Of a stretch of 64,000 bases of DNA, positions 8,318 through 16,591 are shown one piece after another (within the stretch, counting starts at the first letter, position 1; every line of letters starts with the position of its first letter). The stretch spans positions 992,001-1,056,000 of the forward strand of contig JBLWXV010000002.1 in the NCBI GenBank assembly GCA_048267245.1. Reading direction: 5' to 3'. The notes under the pieces were generated by a model. It did not search any database, was not told where the DNA came from, and saw nothing but the letters and a program-made list of their open reading frames with translations. A program made the position numbers and the translations under genes. The DNA is from JBLWXV01 sp048267245 (GTDB lineage: Bacteria > Bdellovibrionota > Bacteriovoracia > Bacteriovoracales > Bacteriovoracaceae).

Positions 8318-8339
8318 CGCAAGGCCATTCTTAAACTAC

Positions 8340-8735
8340 TTACTTCACGCCTAGAACTTCGGCGAGTTCGCCGTCTTCGTAGAGTTCCATGATGATGTCA
8401 TTTCCACCCACAAGCTTTCCATCAACGTAGAGTTGCGGGTAGGTTGGCCAGTTAGAGTACTCTTTGACTCCCTGGCGGATATCCATGTCTGAGAGGATAT
8501 CAAATGACTTAAATTCTACGCCCACGTGATTGAGTAGGCCTACTACATTGGCGCTAAATCCACACTGTGGCATTTCAGGTACTCCCTTCATAAAAAGGAA
8601 AACCTTAGAAGAGTTGATAAGACTTTTAATGCGATCGTTGAGGTTTTCACCTGTGGCTTCTGAGACATTGCTGCCAGTATTGGCCGGAAGCTCAGCGCCG
8701 CCAACAATATTAAATGGGTTCTTATTATCGCTCAT
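8340..8735 (-). CDS. grxD: Monothiol CGFS glutaredoxin (Grx4/GrxD type)
   Basis: 131 residues. The active-site CGFS lies near residue 58 in PEMPQCGFSANVV, followed by WPTYPQLYVDGKLVGGNDII, the glutathione-binding region of monothiol glutaredoxins. These proteins carry a bridging [2Fe-2S] cluster and deliver it to targets or share it with BolA. The first 30 residues (NPFNIVGGAELP) are an extension not needed for the fold. It lies 2 nt behind bolA on the same strand, so the two are co-transcribed and the known Grx-BolA partnership is directly supported. Confidence 0.95.
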   Translation of the reverse strand: MSDNKNPFNIVGGAELPANTGSNVSEATGENLNDRIKSLINSSKVFLFMKGVPEMPQCGFSANVVGLLNHVGVEFKSFDILSDMDIRQGVKEYSNWPTYPQLYVDGKLVGGNDIIMELYEDGELAEVLGVK

Positions 8736-8737
8736 AT

Positions 8738-9007
8738 TTACTCCTTGGACTCGTCAATAACGCCCTTAGCGCGGGCCTTAGCGAGTGTCATTGTTTTAAG
8801 TTTTACTGCATGAATATCGCTGGCCAAGCGTGGCGACAAAATATCCATGAGTCTTTGGTGTTGTTCAATCAAGCTCATATCTTGAAATTGATCAGAGTAC
8901 ACATTGATCCCGAGGTGATCACTGGTGCCAGTGAGATCAAAAACTTCGATATGAGCGTCATTCAAATGGCTTTGAATGAGTTGTTTAATGTCTTCAAATA
9001 CGTTCAC
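8738..9007 (-). CDS. bolA: BolA-family protein
   Basis: 89 residues with the BolA fold pattern: an amphipathic helix, then HIEVFDLTGTSDHLGINVYS and a final helix ending in HAVKLKTMTLAKARA. BolA proteins form heterodimers with CGFS glutaredoxins and help move [2Fe-2S] clusters or sense iron status. It is the gene immediately before grxD in the same transcript and follows the small membrane protein gene by 12 nt. The short length is normal for the BolA/IbaG group. Confidence 0.9.
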   Translation of the reverse strand: MNVFEDIKQLIQSHLNDAHIEVFDLTGTSDHLGINVYSDQFQDMSLIEQHQRLMDILSPRLASDIHAVKLKTMTLAKARAKGVIDESKE

Positions 9008-9019
9008 GTAAAAATTCCT

Positions 9020-9412
9020 TTAAGCCTTAGGGGCGGCGGCCCAAAAGCTAGTAATCAAGGTGAGTGTGCGAAAGGTTAGTGTTGTCCACCCGAGGGTGCG
9101 GTGAAGCCCGCGGCGCGAGTTGTCTCCCTGTAGGAGTTTATTGCCACTCCAAATCATCACAAAGTAGAGCACAACACTTGAGAGGGCAAAGAAGAGGTGA
9201 ATTAATAAAGGTGTGGGGTTAGAGAGTCCCTTAGTAGTCGTGTTAATTGCACTGCGTGACAACTCAATTTGTAGCACGAGGATAATATCCCAAATAATGA
9301 CAGAGAGCATTGTACGAACGTGAATTTTTCGCACGCGCCTCTTCGTGACACCGAAGATCATTAGGGCCAAGATAATGGCCGATTGGACTTGAAATAAAAC
9401 CGTTAGGTTCAT
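9020..9412 (-). CDS. Four-helix membrane protein, DUF420-like
   Basis: About 130 residues with four hydrophobic helices. Conserved-looking histidines lie at or near helix ends (KIHVRTML, LIHLFFALSS, GLHRTLGW), reminiscent of DUF420/CtaM-like proteins tied to haem-copper oxidases, though I cannot confirm this by alignment. The start at 9412 (AAAGGTAAG upstream) is preferred to a longer frame whose extra 21 residues are hydrophilic and unlike a membrane protein. It is first in an apparent operon with bolA and grxD, which hints at a role in metal or haem handling. Confidence 0.65.
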   Translation of the reverse strand: MNLTVLFQVQSAIILALMIFGVTKRRVRKIHVRTMLSVIIWDIILVLQIELSRSAINTTTKGLSNPTPLLIHLFFALSSVVLYFVMIWSGNKLLQGDNSRRGLHRTLGWTTLTFRTLTLITSFWAAAPKA

Positions 9413-9574
9413 GGACTTACCTTTAAAGGGATTGGAATCAGTACACACTTTAGAATAAATTTTGTGCATTCTCAATTCATTTCGCCCCCGCTGCCTTCGT
9501 GTAAAGAGGGTTTTAAGGGCGTTTAAAGCTAAGCCTTAGATGTCTAAAGGTTGAATAATGAGGGAGAGTAAATT

Positions 9575-12541
9575 TTGAACTCGCGTGCGACAGAACTTCT
9601 CGGGAAATGGGCGCTCATTGATTTGGAAACAACCGGGGCCGATCCGGCCATGGATCAGATCATTGACGTGGGCTACCTCCAATTTGAGGGCACTAAGCTC
9701 ATTCGCTCCTACGAGTCTCTAGTTCGCTATGAAGACGGCCTGTCGCAATTTATTCAAAAGCTCACAGGCATCACAGATAAAATGGTGAAAAAGGCCCCAC
9801 TCTGGTCGGTGGTTGAGCCGGAGGTGATGGAACTCTATGGCCATCACCTAATTGCCCACAACGCTGAATTTGAAAAGAGCTTTCTCTCGGGCTTCTTTTC
9901 AAAACTCGCTTTGAGTGCCGATGAGGGAGAGGGTCCTGAGTGCTATGAAGATAGCTTGCTTTTTTTGGCGCTCGCCTTTCCAGAGAGGTCCTCGCTAAAG
10001 CTTGAGAGCTATCTGGTTGACTGGGGCATTGCCGATGAAGAACTTCACCGCGGCCTATCTGACTCCGTGGATCTTTTAAAAGTTTTACTGGTTGCAAGCT
10101 CGCTCATCTCGCGCGACCGCGAAAAATCTCAGGCGCTAAAAAGTGTCATATCGAGAGTGGGAATTAAAGATTGGTGGTACGCGAAGTTCCTTGAGCTAGA
10201 CTACGCCGATTTGCAAGAACTCGCCCAAGCTATCGACTTTGATCTAGAAGCCGCGACAGCGCGCGCACTTGAACTTGTGGTGTCGGCCGAGACGGTGGAC
10301 CTCACTCAGAGTGCAGTGGATGACTTTAATTTTAGTGGTGAGAATATTCGCCAAATCCTACGCGATGAAGAACGAGTGAGAAAGGTTCTGCCTTTCTATC
10401 GCTACCGCGCCTCCCAAGAGGAGCTCGCTCTGAGAGTTGGGCAGGGATTTAAAAATCATGTGCACGCTCTCGTGCAGGCCCCGACGGGAACGGGAAAGAC
10501 GCTAGGTTATATGTTGCCGGCGACCCTCTTTGCCCTCGAAGAACAGGCGCAGGTTCTCATCGCGACAGGGACCAAGACTCTGCAAGAGCAGGCAATGAAT
10601 AAAGACGTTCCAAAGCTCAGAGCGCTTACGGGTTTGTCTGAAAATGAGTTAAAAGTCGCTCGGCTTATTGGCTCTTCTAATCACCTCTGTGAACTTCTCT
10701 TTCGCGAGGGACAGAATGAGGACGACTTGCTCGGTGAGGCGCGCGATTTTGATGAGCGCTTTAGCAGTGCCTACTTTGAAATGGCCTTCTTTCACAATGC
10801 CAGAAGTAGCGTAAAGGATGCCATTGTTAGACCGGAGCTTCCCTACGTGCTCAAGCGCAAGTTTTTGGCCTTTGAGCGCTTGGACCGCGAGAGTGCCGTT
10901 GATTTTAGATCGTGCACAGGTCAGCGCTGCCCTTTTAAAAGTGAATGCTCTTATATTCGTGGTCTACGAGAAGCGAGAGACGCGCATATCATTATCGGCA
11001 ATCACGCCCTGATGTATTCGTGGCCGCGCGGCTTTGCTAGACCGCAATTTATTATTGTCGACGAAGCTCATAAGCTTGAAGGGGAGACTACTGGCGCTTT
11101 TAGTGCCGAAGTTTCTAAAGAGTTGCTTGAGAGTCTACATAAATCCCTCGTGCATATGCAGGGGATAGGTTCGCTCTTTTATCTCTTGGCCCAAAATGAA
11201 AGTGTTCCAGGCGAGAGCACGCCGCTCATTAAGCAAATCAGAGATGATGCCAACCGCATTGCAAGTAGTTTGCACGATCAGCTCTATGGGCTTGAAGACA
11301 ATGTTCAAAATTACTTTATGAAAATGCCTCGCTATACCAGCGAGTATTGGAATGAACTGCCCATGGTCAGTCGCGAGCGCAGTGGCGATCCCCTGGCCGT
11401 CGGGCTCTATAACCGCTTTGATAGTATTCGCCACATCCTCACTCAACTCCACGACCTGCTCTTGCCCTACAGTGCACGCTATGATGTGAGTAAGCTTGAT
11501 GATGACAATATGGTCATTGCCCTTACGCGCTTTGAAACCTTCTTTGGTCAAGTGGAAGACCTCTGTCAGGCGCTCAATATTTCCCTGGACGCCAAAGAGG
11601 GCTATGGCCACGCCATTCGCTACCTCGAGCGCGAGGGCTATGTTTTAAATAGCGCTCCGATAGATGTGGGTAGGGTGACTCATGACGGCCTACTGCAAAC
11701 ATCGGCCAGCGTGATCTTTACATCGGCCACCCTCGCCAACGCCCACGGTGATCTGGGCGCCAGAGGAATTGAGTGGGCCCTAGGCTACACTTACACCGAT
11801 GCCGCGAGACGCTTTAAAGGCGGCTTTTATCTTCCGGCGACCTATGACTATAAGAATAAAACGAAGGTCTACTTGTGTGACGATACGCCAGCGCTCTATG
11901 ACTCGCGCTTTGTTCCTACTATCTTAAAAGAAGTTGGGCATGTGGTGCGCGAACTCGAGGGCCGCAGCCTCTTTCTCTTTTCATCTAAAAAGCGCTTCGA
12001 AGAGGCGCGCGAATATCTGCTGGCCGAATTTGAAGGCAAGCTACCAGTTTTCATTCAAGGAATGGGAGCTCATGTGGTGGAGGACTTCAGGGCCAGTGGA
12101 CGTGGGATATTGCTTGGAATGGAGTCCTTTGGCGAGGGAATTGATATTCCTGGTGAGGCACTACAATTTGTCTTCATTGATAAAGTTCCCGATTTGCGCC
12201 AAGACTTAGTGATCCAAAAGAGGCGCGACTTCTACGACGCCTCTCTAGGCAGTGAGTTTAGTGATTACTACTTGGCCCACCGAACGCGGGCCTTGCACCA
12301 AAAGCTTGGTCGCCTACTAAGAACTGAGAGCGATTATGGTGGAGTCATTATTGTCGACTCAAGGGTGAAGGGCTGGAAAGGAGCGACCATGCAGAAGCTC
12401 ATGAAATTGATGGAGCCCTACGAACTTGAGCGCGCCTCACTCAAGCATGCCTGTAGTGGAGTCGTCGAATTTATTCGCTCCCATCCAACTGAAGCAGACG
12501 CTCAGGCTAATCCTCTTTCTGAAGGTTATTCAGGTATTTAA
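9575..12541 (+). CDS. dinG: DinG-family helicase with N-terminal DnaQ-like exonuclease
   Basis: 988 residues from a TTG start behind AGGGAGAG. Residues 1-175 are a DEDD exonuclease (IDLETTGADP, then AHNAEFEKSF and a distal HRGLSDSVD). From about 290 comes a superfamily 2 XPD-like helicase: Walker A APTGTGKT, the four cysteines of a [4Fe-4S] domain (CTGQRC, then CPFKSEC region), DEAH box IIVDEAHKLE, and motif VI-like QKLGRLLRTESDYG. DinG unwinds DNA with 5'-3' polarity and resolves R-loops and G4 structures; exonuclease-fused versions are well known in Firmicutes and other phyla. The last 35 nt overlap the convergent gene. Confidence 0.93.
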   Translation: MNSRATELLGKWALIDLETTGADPAMDQIIDVGYLQFEGTKLIRSYESLVRYEDGLSQFIQKLTGITDKMVKKAPLWSVVEPEVMELYGHHLIAHNAEFEKSFLSGFFSKLALSADEGEGPECYEDSLLFLALAFPERSSLKLESYLVDWGIADEELHRGLSDSVDLLKVLLVASSLISRDREKSQALKSVISRVGIKDWWYAKFLELDYADLQELAQAIDFDLEAATARALELVVSAETVDLTQSAVDDFNFSGENIRQILRDEERVRKVLPFYRYRASQEELALRVGQGFKNHVHALVQAPTGTGKTLGYMLPATLFALEEQAQVLIATGTKTLQEQAMNKDVPKLRALTGLSENELKVARLIGSSNHLCELLFREGQNEDDLLGEARDFDERFSSAYFEMAFFHNARSSVKDAIVRPELPYVLKRKFLAFERLDRESAVDFRSCTGQRCPFKSECSYIRGLREARDAHIIIGNHALMYSWPRGFARPQFIIVDEAHKLEGETTGAFSAEVSKELLESLHKSLVHMQGIGSLFYLLAQNESVPGESTPLIKQIRDDANRIASSLHDQLYGLEDNVQNYFMKMPRYTSEYWNELPMVSRERSGDPLAVGLYNRFDSIRHILTQLHDLLLPYSARYDVSKLDDDNMVIALTRFETFFGQVEDLCQALNISLDAKEGYGHAIRYLEREGYVLNSAPIDVGRVTHDGLLQTSASVIFTSATLANAHGDLGARGIEWALGYTYTDAARRFKGGFYLPATYDYKNKTKVYLCDDTPALYDSRFVPTILKEVGHVVRELEGRSLFLFSSKKRFEEAREYLLAEFEGKLPVFIQGMGAHVVEDFRASGRGILLGMESFGEGIDIPGEALQFVFIDKVPDLRQDLVIQKRRDFYDASLGSEFSDYYLAHRTRALHQKLGRLLRTESDYGGVIIVDSRVKGWKGATMQKLMKLMEPYELERASLKHACSGVVEFIRSHPTEADAQANPLSEGYSGI

Positions 12542-13232
12542 CTTGAACCTTACTGCCATCATCTGTTCGAATGACGTAGGGGATGGTGACGTAGGGAGAG
12601 AGCCAAATGCGAATAAAGTCTTTTGAGGGGAGCTCGTCGGCCTTTTCTTCAATTTCCTCTGTGAGGCGGTACTGAGTGGCCTGGACGTTGTGGCCACCGA
12701 GGGCCATTTTTTCGGCACCTAGAGAGACCCTTTGGGCGGCGACAGTGTGAAAGTAGGGTTTCTCTTCATAGGTCCACTGATTTTGTGAAGAGAGAAATGA
12801 AAAGAGTGACTTTGAAGTGGTGTCCACCTTCTTTGCGCGCATAAAGAGCATGCTCGAAGAGGCCACTGGCGTGGTGATATGAAATTTGGGTGGAGTTTGG
12901 ATTTCGACCACCTCTTCATCACCTTTATTTGTGAAGGTGTAGGTGATGATATTTCTCTTAGAGTCGTAGCGGTAGCTCTCGGTTGATTCTTGGCTTCCTA
13001 GTGAACGCTTAACCACAACCTTCATTGGAACGTAGTCTTTGTTGACGGTGTACTCCACGACGACGGAGAGCAATTCTCCCGTTGCGACGCGGCAGTGAAT
13101 TTGCGAGTCAAAGAGCATGGTATTTTCTTTGCGGTCGCGGTAGACGTCAAAAGTCTCCTCTGAGTAGACGCTATCATTCTTCATGTACTGATAAGCCCCG
13201 CGAAAAATTTTGGTGTCTTTATCTTTTTTCAT
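12507..13232 (-). CDS. Hypothetical soluble protein, beta-rich
   Basis: 241 residues with no signal peptide or membrane segment. Predicted mostly beta: repeated Thr/Val-rich strands (LLSVVVEYTVNKDYV, NIITYTFTNKGDEEVV). The layout of a stored-signal intermediate followed by TTPVASSSMLFMRAKKV recalls DUF3108-like beta-barrel proteins, but this is weak. It converges on dinG with a 35-nt overlap. I do not recognise it with confidence. Confidence 0.7.
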   Translation of the reverse strand: MKKDKDTKIFRGAYQYMKNDSVYSEETFDVYRDRKENTMLFDSQIHCRVATGELLSVVVEYTVNKDYVPMKVVVKRSLGSQESTESYRYDSKRNIITYTFTNKGDEEVVEIQTPPKFHITTPVASSSMLFMRAKKVDTTSKSLFSFLSSQNQWTYEEKPYFHTVAAQRVSLGAEKMALGGHNVQATQYRLTEEIEEKADELPSKDFIRIWLSPYVTIPYVIRTDDGSKVQVKYLNNLQKED

Positions 13233-13356
13233 TACCTACGTCCCGTGTCGATGACCAAGCGAGTTCACAAAAAAAGTTTACCACGGAATTTAACCTTAAG
13301 GGCATGGGTAGATTTTGGCCGAGACTAGTCAAGAAATAGGGGCCAAAGAGATCTAG

Positions 13357-13372
13357 GCCAAGTATACTTGGC
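13357..13372. promoter_or_regulatory. Perfect 16-bp palindrome, possible operator
   Basis: GCCAAGTATACTTGGC reads identically on both strands. It lies 33 bp before the ATG of the small membrane protein at 13405 and in the divergent gap toward 13232. With no loop it suits a dimeric repressor site better than an RNA hairpin. No regulator gene is adjacent, so the binder is unknown. Confidence 0.45.
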
Positions 13373-13404
13373 GAAAATAAAAATTGTGATATCGGGAGAG
13401 GGCC

Positions 13405-13770
13405 ATGTTGTCTTATGAGTTCTATAAAGTGCTGCACTTTGTTTCAATCTTCTTTTTCATTGCTGGCATTAGCGCGACCTTCTTGATGAAGCCCGCTCCA
13501 AAATTTATTAAAATTATCACTGGCATTGCCAGTTTCCTCATTCTCGTTGGCGGCATGGGACTGCTCGCGCGCATTGGATTTAGCCACGGTGGCGGCGCAT
13601 GGCCGGCGTGGGTTCAGGCAAAAGTAGGGATTTGGCTGGTTCTCGCCGCTGGTGCTCCTATTCTTGGCAAGCGCATTAAGAGCGACTCTCACAGACCTAT
13701 CTTTTGGGTTGTCTCACTTTTACTTGCCGGAGTGGCCGCCTACTCGGCCGTGATGAAATACGGCGCTTAA
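13405..13770 (+). CDS. Small four-helix membrane protein
   Basis: 121 residues with four hydrophobic helices, starting behind GGGAGAGGG. It begins with MLSYEFYKVLHFVSIFFF, and a glycine-rich HGGGAWPAW loop lies between helices 2 and 3. The pattern of a KxxH near the first helix and a W-x-x-x-K loop recalls SirB/CopD-like small haem- or metal-associated membrane proteins, but the match is not firm. It is followed 7 nt later by the MATE transporter, so co-expression with export is likely. Confidence 0.72.
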   Translation: MLSYEFYKVLHFVSIFFFIAGISATFLMKPAPKFIKIITGIASFLILVGGMGLLARIGFSHGGGAWPAWVQAKVGIWLVLAAGAPILGKRIKSDSHRPIFWVVSLLLAGVAAYSAVMKYGA

Positions 13771-13777
13771 TTTCTAA

Positions 13778-15103
13778 GTGAATCAAGGGGAAAAGAGCTC
13801 GTGGGGGTACCGCGAGCTGATTATTTTTTCTCTACCTTCTCTAGCGGCTTCGCTGCTAGAACCCCTTGCAAGCTTTGTCGACAGTCTCTACGTTGGCAGG
13901 CTCAGCACAAATTCCCTTGCGGCACTGGCGGTGGCCAGTGCTATTTTCAACACCATCACCTGGGTGTTTAATTTTCTCATTCACACCTCCGTTCAGGCGG
14001 TGAGTTCGCATTCGGCCAGTGGCGAAGAAGATCTTCTTTGGACGCGCATTAAGATGGCCAGTCTACTTTCCTTTATTCTTGGTGTGCTCAGTTGCGCTCT
14101 ACTTTGGTGGGGAAGGGATTGGTGGTTTGATCTCGCTGGGGCGAGTGAAGTCTATCGCACTGAGCTTGAGAGCTACTTTCTTGTGCGCACCCTCTCTCAG
14201 CCCTTCGTGCTCCTTGGGCTCACCTGGCTGTCAGTGCTGCGCGGATTCTCACTGGTGCGTGAGACCTTTGTCATTCTTTTGCTAACGACTCTGACCAATA
14301 TTATTTTGAGTGGAATATTTCTCTATCCCCTAGAGATGGGAATAAGGGGAGCCGCTTATGGGACTTTGATTGCCCAGGCGCTTGCTTTTGGACTTTGTTT
14401 TTTGACGGTTCTTAGGCGCTATCCCGAGGCATTGAGAAGACTTGTGAGCGCCCGCTTTAATCTCGACTTGTGGCGCGCGTACGGCAAGGATAGCGCAGGA
14501 ATGTTGATGCGCTCTGGTTCTTTGAGCCTTACCTTCTTTTTGGCCACGCGCTCAGCGGGACTGCTGGGAGTTCGCGAACTTGCCGCCCATCAAGTGTTAC
14601 TTCAATTGTGGCTACTCTCTAGTTTTCTCATCGATGGACTGGCGGTGAGTGCAAATATCTTAGGGGCGCGCTACTTCGCGCTACAAGATCATATAAAGTT
14701 AAAACTCATTGCTAAGAGACTCACAGTGCTCTCGTGTCTAGTGGGTTTGATCTTTACTCTGGCCTATGGTCTTGGTGGGACTATGGTTTTGGGTGCGTTC
14801 ACGCGCGATCAGCTCTTAATTGAAGTGGCGCTAGCACAAATGGGAATCGTCGCTCTCTCGCAACCCCTGATGTCAGTGGCCTATCTTTTTGATGGCCTGC
14901 TCTTTGGTCTTGGTCGCTACCGAGCACTGGGAGTTGTGATGTTGATTGGCGTGATCACTCTTGTCTTGCCCGGTCTCTATTATGCTGGTCAAGGCCATGG
15001 ACTGCGGGCGATTTGGCTCGCCCTCATTTTACTTGGTGTCTACCGGGGAGTGACGGGATATTTTCTCTTTAAGCGCAAACTTGATAGCGTGGCGGTGATA
15101 TGA
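13778..15103 (+). CDS. MATE-family multidrug/toxin efflux transporter
   Basis: 441 residues, twelve hydrophobic helices in two homologous halves. Opening segment IFSLPSLAASLLEPLASFVDSLYVGRLSTNSLAAL matches the MATE start; in shorter pieces, FSLPSLAASLLEPL then FVDSLYVGRLSTNSLAAL. MATE proteins export cationic drugs in exchange for Na+ or H+, and the Na+-NQR operon nearby would make a sodium gradient available. A GTG start is used and its ribosome site is weak; co-translation with the small membrane protein before it may help. It overlaps the next gene by ATGA. Confidence 0.92.
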   Translation: MNQGEKSSWGYRELIIFSLPSLAASLLEPLASFVDSLYVGRLSTNSLAALAVASAIFNTITWVFNFLIHTSVQAVSSHSASGEEDLLWTRIKMASLLSFILGVLSCALLWWGRDWWFDLAGASEVYRTELESYFLVRTLSQPFVLLGLTWLSVLRGFSLVRETFVILLLTTLTNIILSGIFLYPLEMGIRGAAYGTLIAQALAFGLCFLTVLRRYPEALRRLVSARFNLDLWRAYGKDSAGMLMRSGSLSLTFFLATRSAGLLGVRELAAHQVLLQLWLLSSFLIDGLAVSANILGARYFALQDHIKLKLIAKRLTVLSCLVGLIFTLAYGLGGTMVLGAFTRDQLLIEVALAQMGIVALSQPLMSVAYLFDGLLFGLGRYRALGVVMLIGVITLVLPGLYYAGQGHGLRAIWLALILLGVYRGVTGYFLFKRKLDSVAVI

Positions 15104-15774
15104 GTAAGAAGGTTTTAGAAAATGGCAGCGAAGGCTTTAGCAATCGCTACTGGGAAGTCAATTATAGTGAGAGTCAGGAGATGGATGGTATCGGCAACGC
15201 GCTTGAGCACGCCGAGTATTTAAAACATCTCTTTGGTCTTGAATTTATCGATATCAGCAGCGTGCTCGATCTTGGAGCGGGGCTTGGCCATCTATTTGAG
15301 GCGGTTCTTAAAACTTTTATTCCCTACAAGGCCATGGCCATTGAGCCCAGCGACTTTGCCTTTGAGGCGCTGTCAAAGCGCAAGCTCAAGCCGGCCGAGA
15401 GCACGCGGCTTGAGTTGCACCAAATGGACATCCTCAGTTGGGCCAATAAAGGCGGCAAATTTAATAAGCACTTTGATCTCACTCTCTGCACCAGTGTGCT
15501 CCAGTACTTAACGGACGATGAGATTGATCAATTTCTACCCATATTGGCCGAGCGAACAAAGTATCTCTACTTAACGGTTCCGACAGATGTTGAACTCGCT
15601 CGCCAGCGCGAGGATCTCGACTTTGATGATCAATACGCCATTTCTCGAACTCGCGCCTTCTATCAGAAGAAACTCAAGCCCCACTTTACTTTTGTCGGCC
15701 ATCGACTGCTCGAGAGCAAAGTGCACTTTGATGAGCGCACGACATTCTTTACTGACTTGCTCTACCGCTTCTAA
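15100..15774 (+). CDS. Class I SAM-dependent methyltransferase
   Basis: 224 residues. Motif I VLDLGAGLGHLFEAVL near residue 60 binds S-adenosylmethionine, followed by acidic motif II AIEPSDFA and motif IV LTLCTSVLQYL. The domain order is Rossmann-type. The N-terminus GSEGFSNRYWEVNYSESQEMDG resembles small-molecule or glycan methyltransferases more than DNA/RNA ones. The substrate cannot be told. Translation is coupled to the MATE gene through ATGA, suggesting the methylated product or its precursor might be exported, which is speculation. Confidence 0.87.
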   Translation: MSKKVLENGSEGFSNRYWEVNYSESQEMDGIGNALEHAEYLKHLFGLEFIDISSVLDLGAGLGHLFEAVLKTFIPYKAMAIEPSDFAFEALSKRKLKPAESTRLELHQMDILSWANKGGKFNKHFDLTLCTSVLQYLTDDEIDQFLPILAERTKYLYLTVPTDVELARQREDLDFDDQYAISRTRAFYQKKLKPHFTFVGHRLLESKVHFDERTTFFTDLLYRF

Positions 15775-15847
15775 GAGTTTTTTAAATTTACAAAGAATCG
15801 CCCTGTGCCCATCATGTTGAGAATCCCTCTCTTGTTTGGAGTTTATT

Positions 15848-16336
15848 ATGAGTGAAATTTGTCCCTGCGAATCTGGACAAAACTTTGAGAAGTGCTGTGA
15901 ACCTTTTTTATCGCGCAAGCAACTTCCTCCTACTGCCGAATCTTTAATGCGTTCGCGTTACACCGCCTTTACCAAGGGCGATGTGGACTACTTGGTTGAG
16001 ACACACGATCCTGCTATGAGTCAGGAAGTTGATCGCGAGGGCCTTGAGACCTGGTCTAAGAATGCAACGTGGCGCGGGCTTCAAATTCTCGGCACTGACA
16101 AAGGTGGCCCGGGCGATAGCGAGGGACAGGTTGAATTTCTCGCGCGCTATGTGCTTGGCAATGAAGAGCAAAACCATCACGAGATAAGTGATTTCGTGCG
16201 CAAAGATGGGCGCTGGTTCTTTCACGACGGCAAACTCATTAGTGGAACGATTAAGAGAGCGGCGCCAAAAGTTGGCCGCAACGATCCGTGTCCGTGCGGC
16301 TCGAATAAGAAATTTAAGAAGTGCTGTGGGGCTTAA
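15848..16336 (+). CDS. YchJ-family protein with two SEC-C zinc motifs
   Basis: 162 residues. A SEC-C motif at each end (CPCESGQNFEKCC and CPCGSNKKFKKCC) flanks an NTF2-like YchJ core (LMRSRYTAF, ATWRGLQIL, VEFLARYV, FVRKDGRWFFHDG). ATG 15848 with GGAG six bases upstream is preferred over a TTG four codons earlier. SEC-C binds zinc and in SecA contacts SecB and ribosomes; YchJ itself has no firm function. It stands alone before the nqr operon, and CTGTG/CACAG around its stop could form a weak hairpin. Confidence 0.93.
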   Translation: MSEICPCESGQNFEKCCEPFLSRKQLPPTAESLMRSRYTAFTKGDVDYLVETHDPAMSQEVDREGLETWSKNATWRGLQILGTDKGGPGDSEGQVEFLARYVLGNEEQNHHEISDFVRKDGRWFFHDGKLISGTIKRAAPKVGRNDPCPCGSNKKFKKCCGA

Positions 16337-16591
16337 ACCTCACAGCGTCAATAAGTTTTATCACCAACATTTTTCAAACTTTTCTCCTTTATCTATCGCG
16401 ATAAAAGAGTAGAGTTAGCCAGGTAAAAACTTATTGAAATTGGTTACATAAGTTGAAACTTTTTGATACATTTGCCCCAAACCAATGAATTGTAGTCTGG
16501 AAGTCAACTTTTGCTCACTCTGTTAAAAGCAGAAGGGGATTTCTTCATATTACTGGGCCTTGTGCCCCTCAACCGCTAATGGACCGTAAGC

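Noticed and set aside
16337..16591. Promoter and riboswitch before nqrA
   Set aside because: Several TTGAAA-like boxes exist, but none had a -10 at proper spacing and no conserved riboswitch motif was seen.
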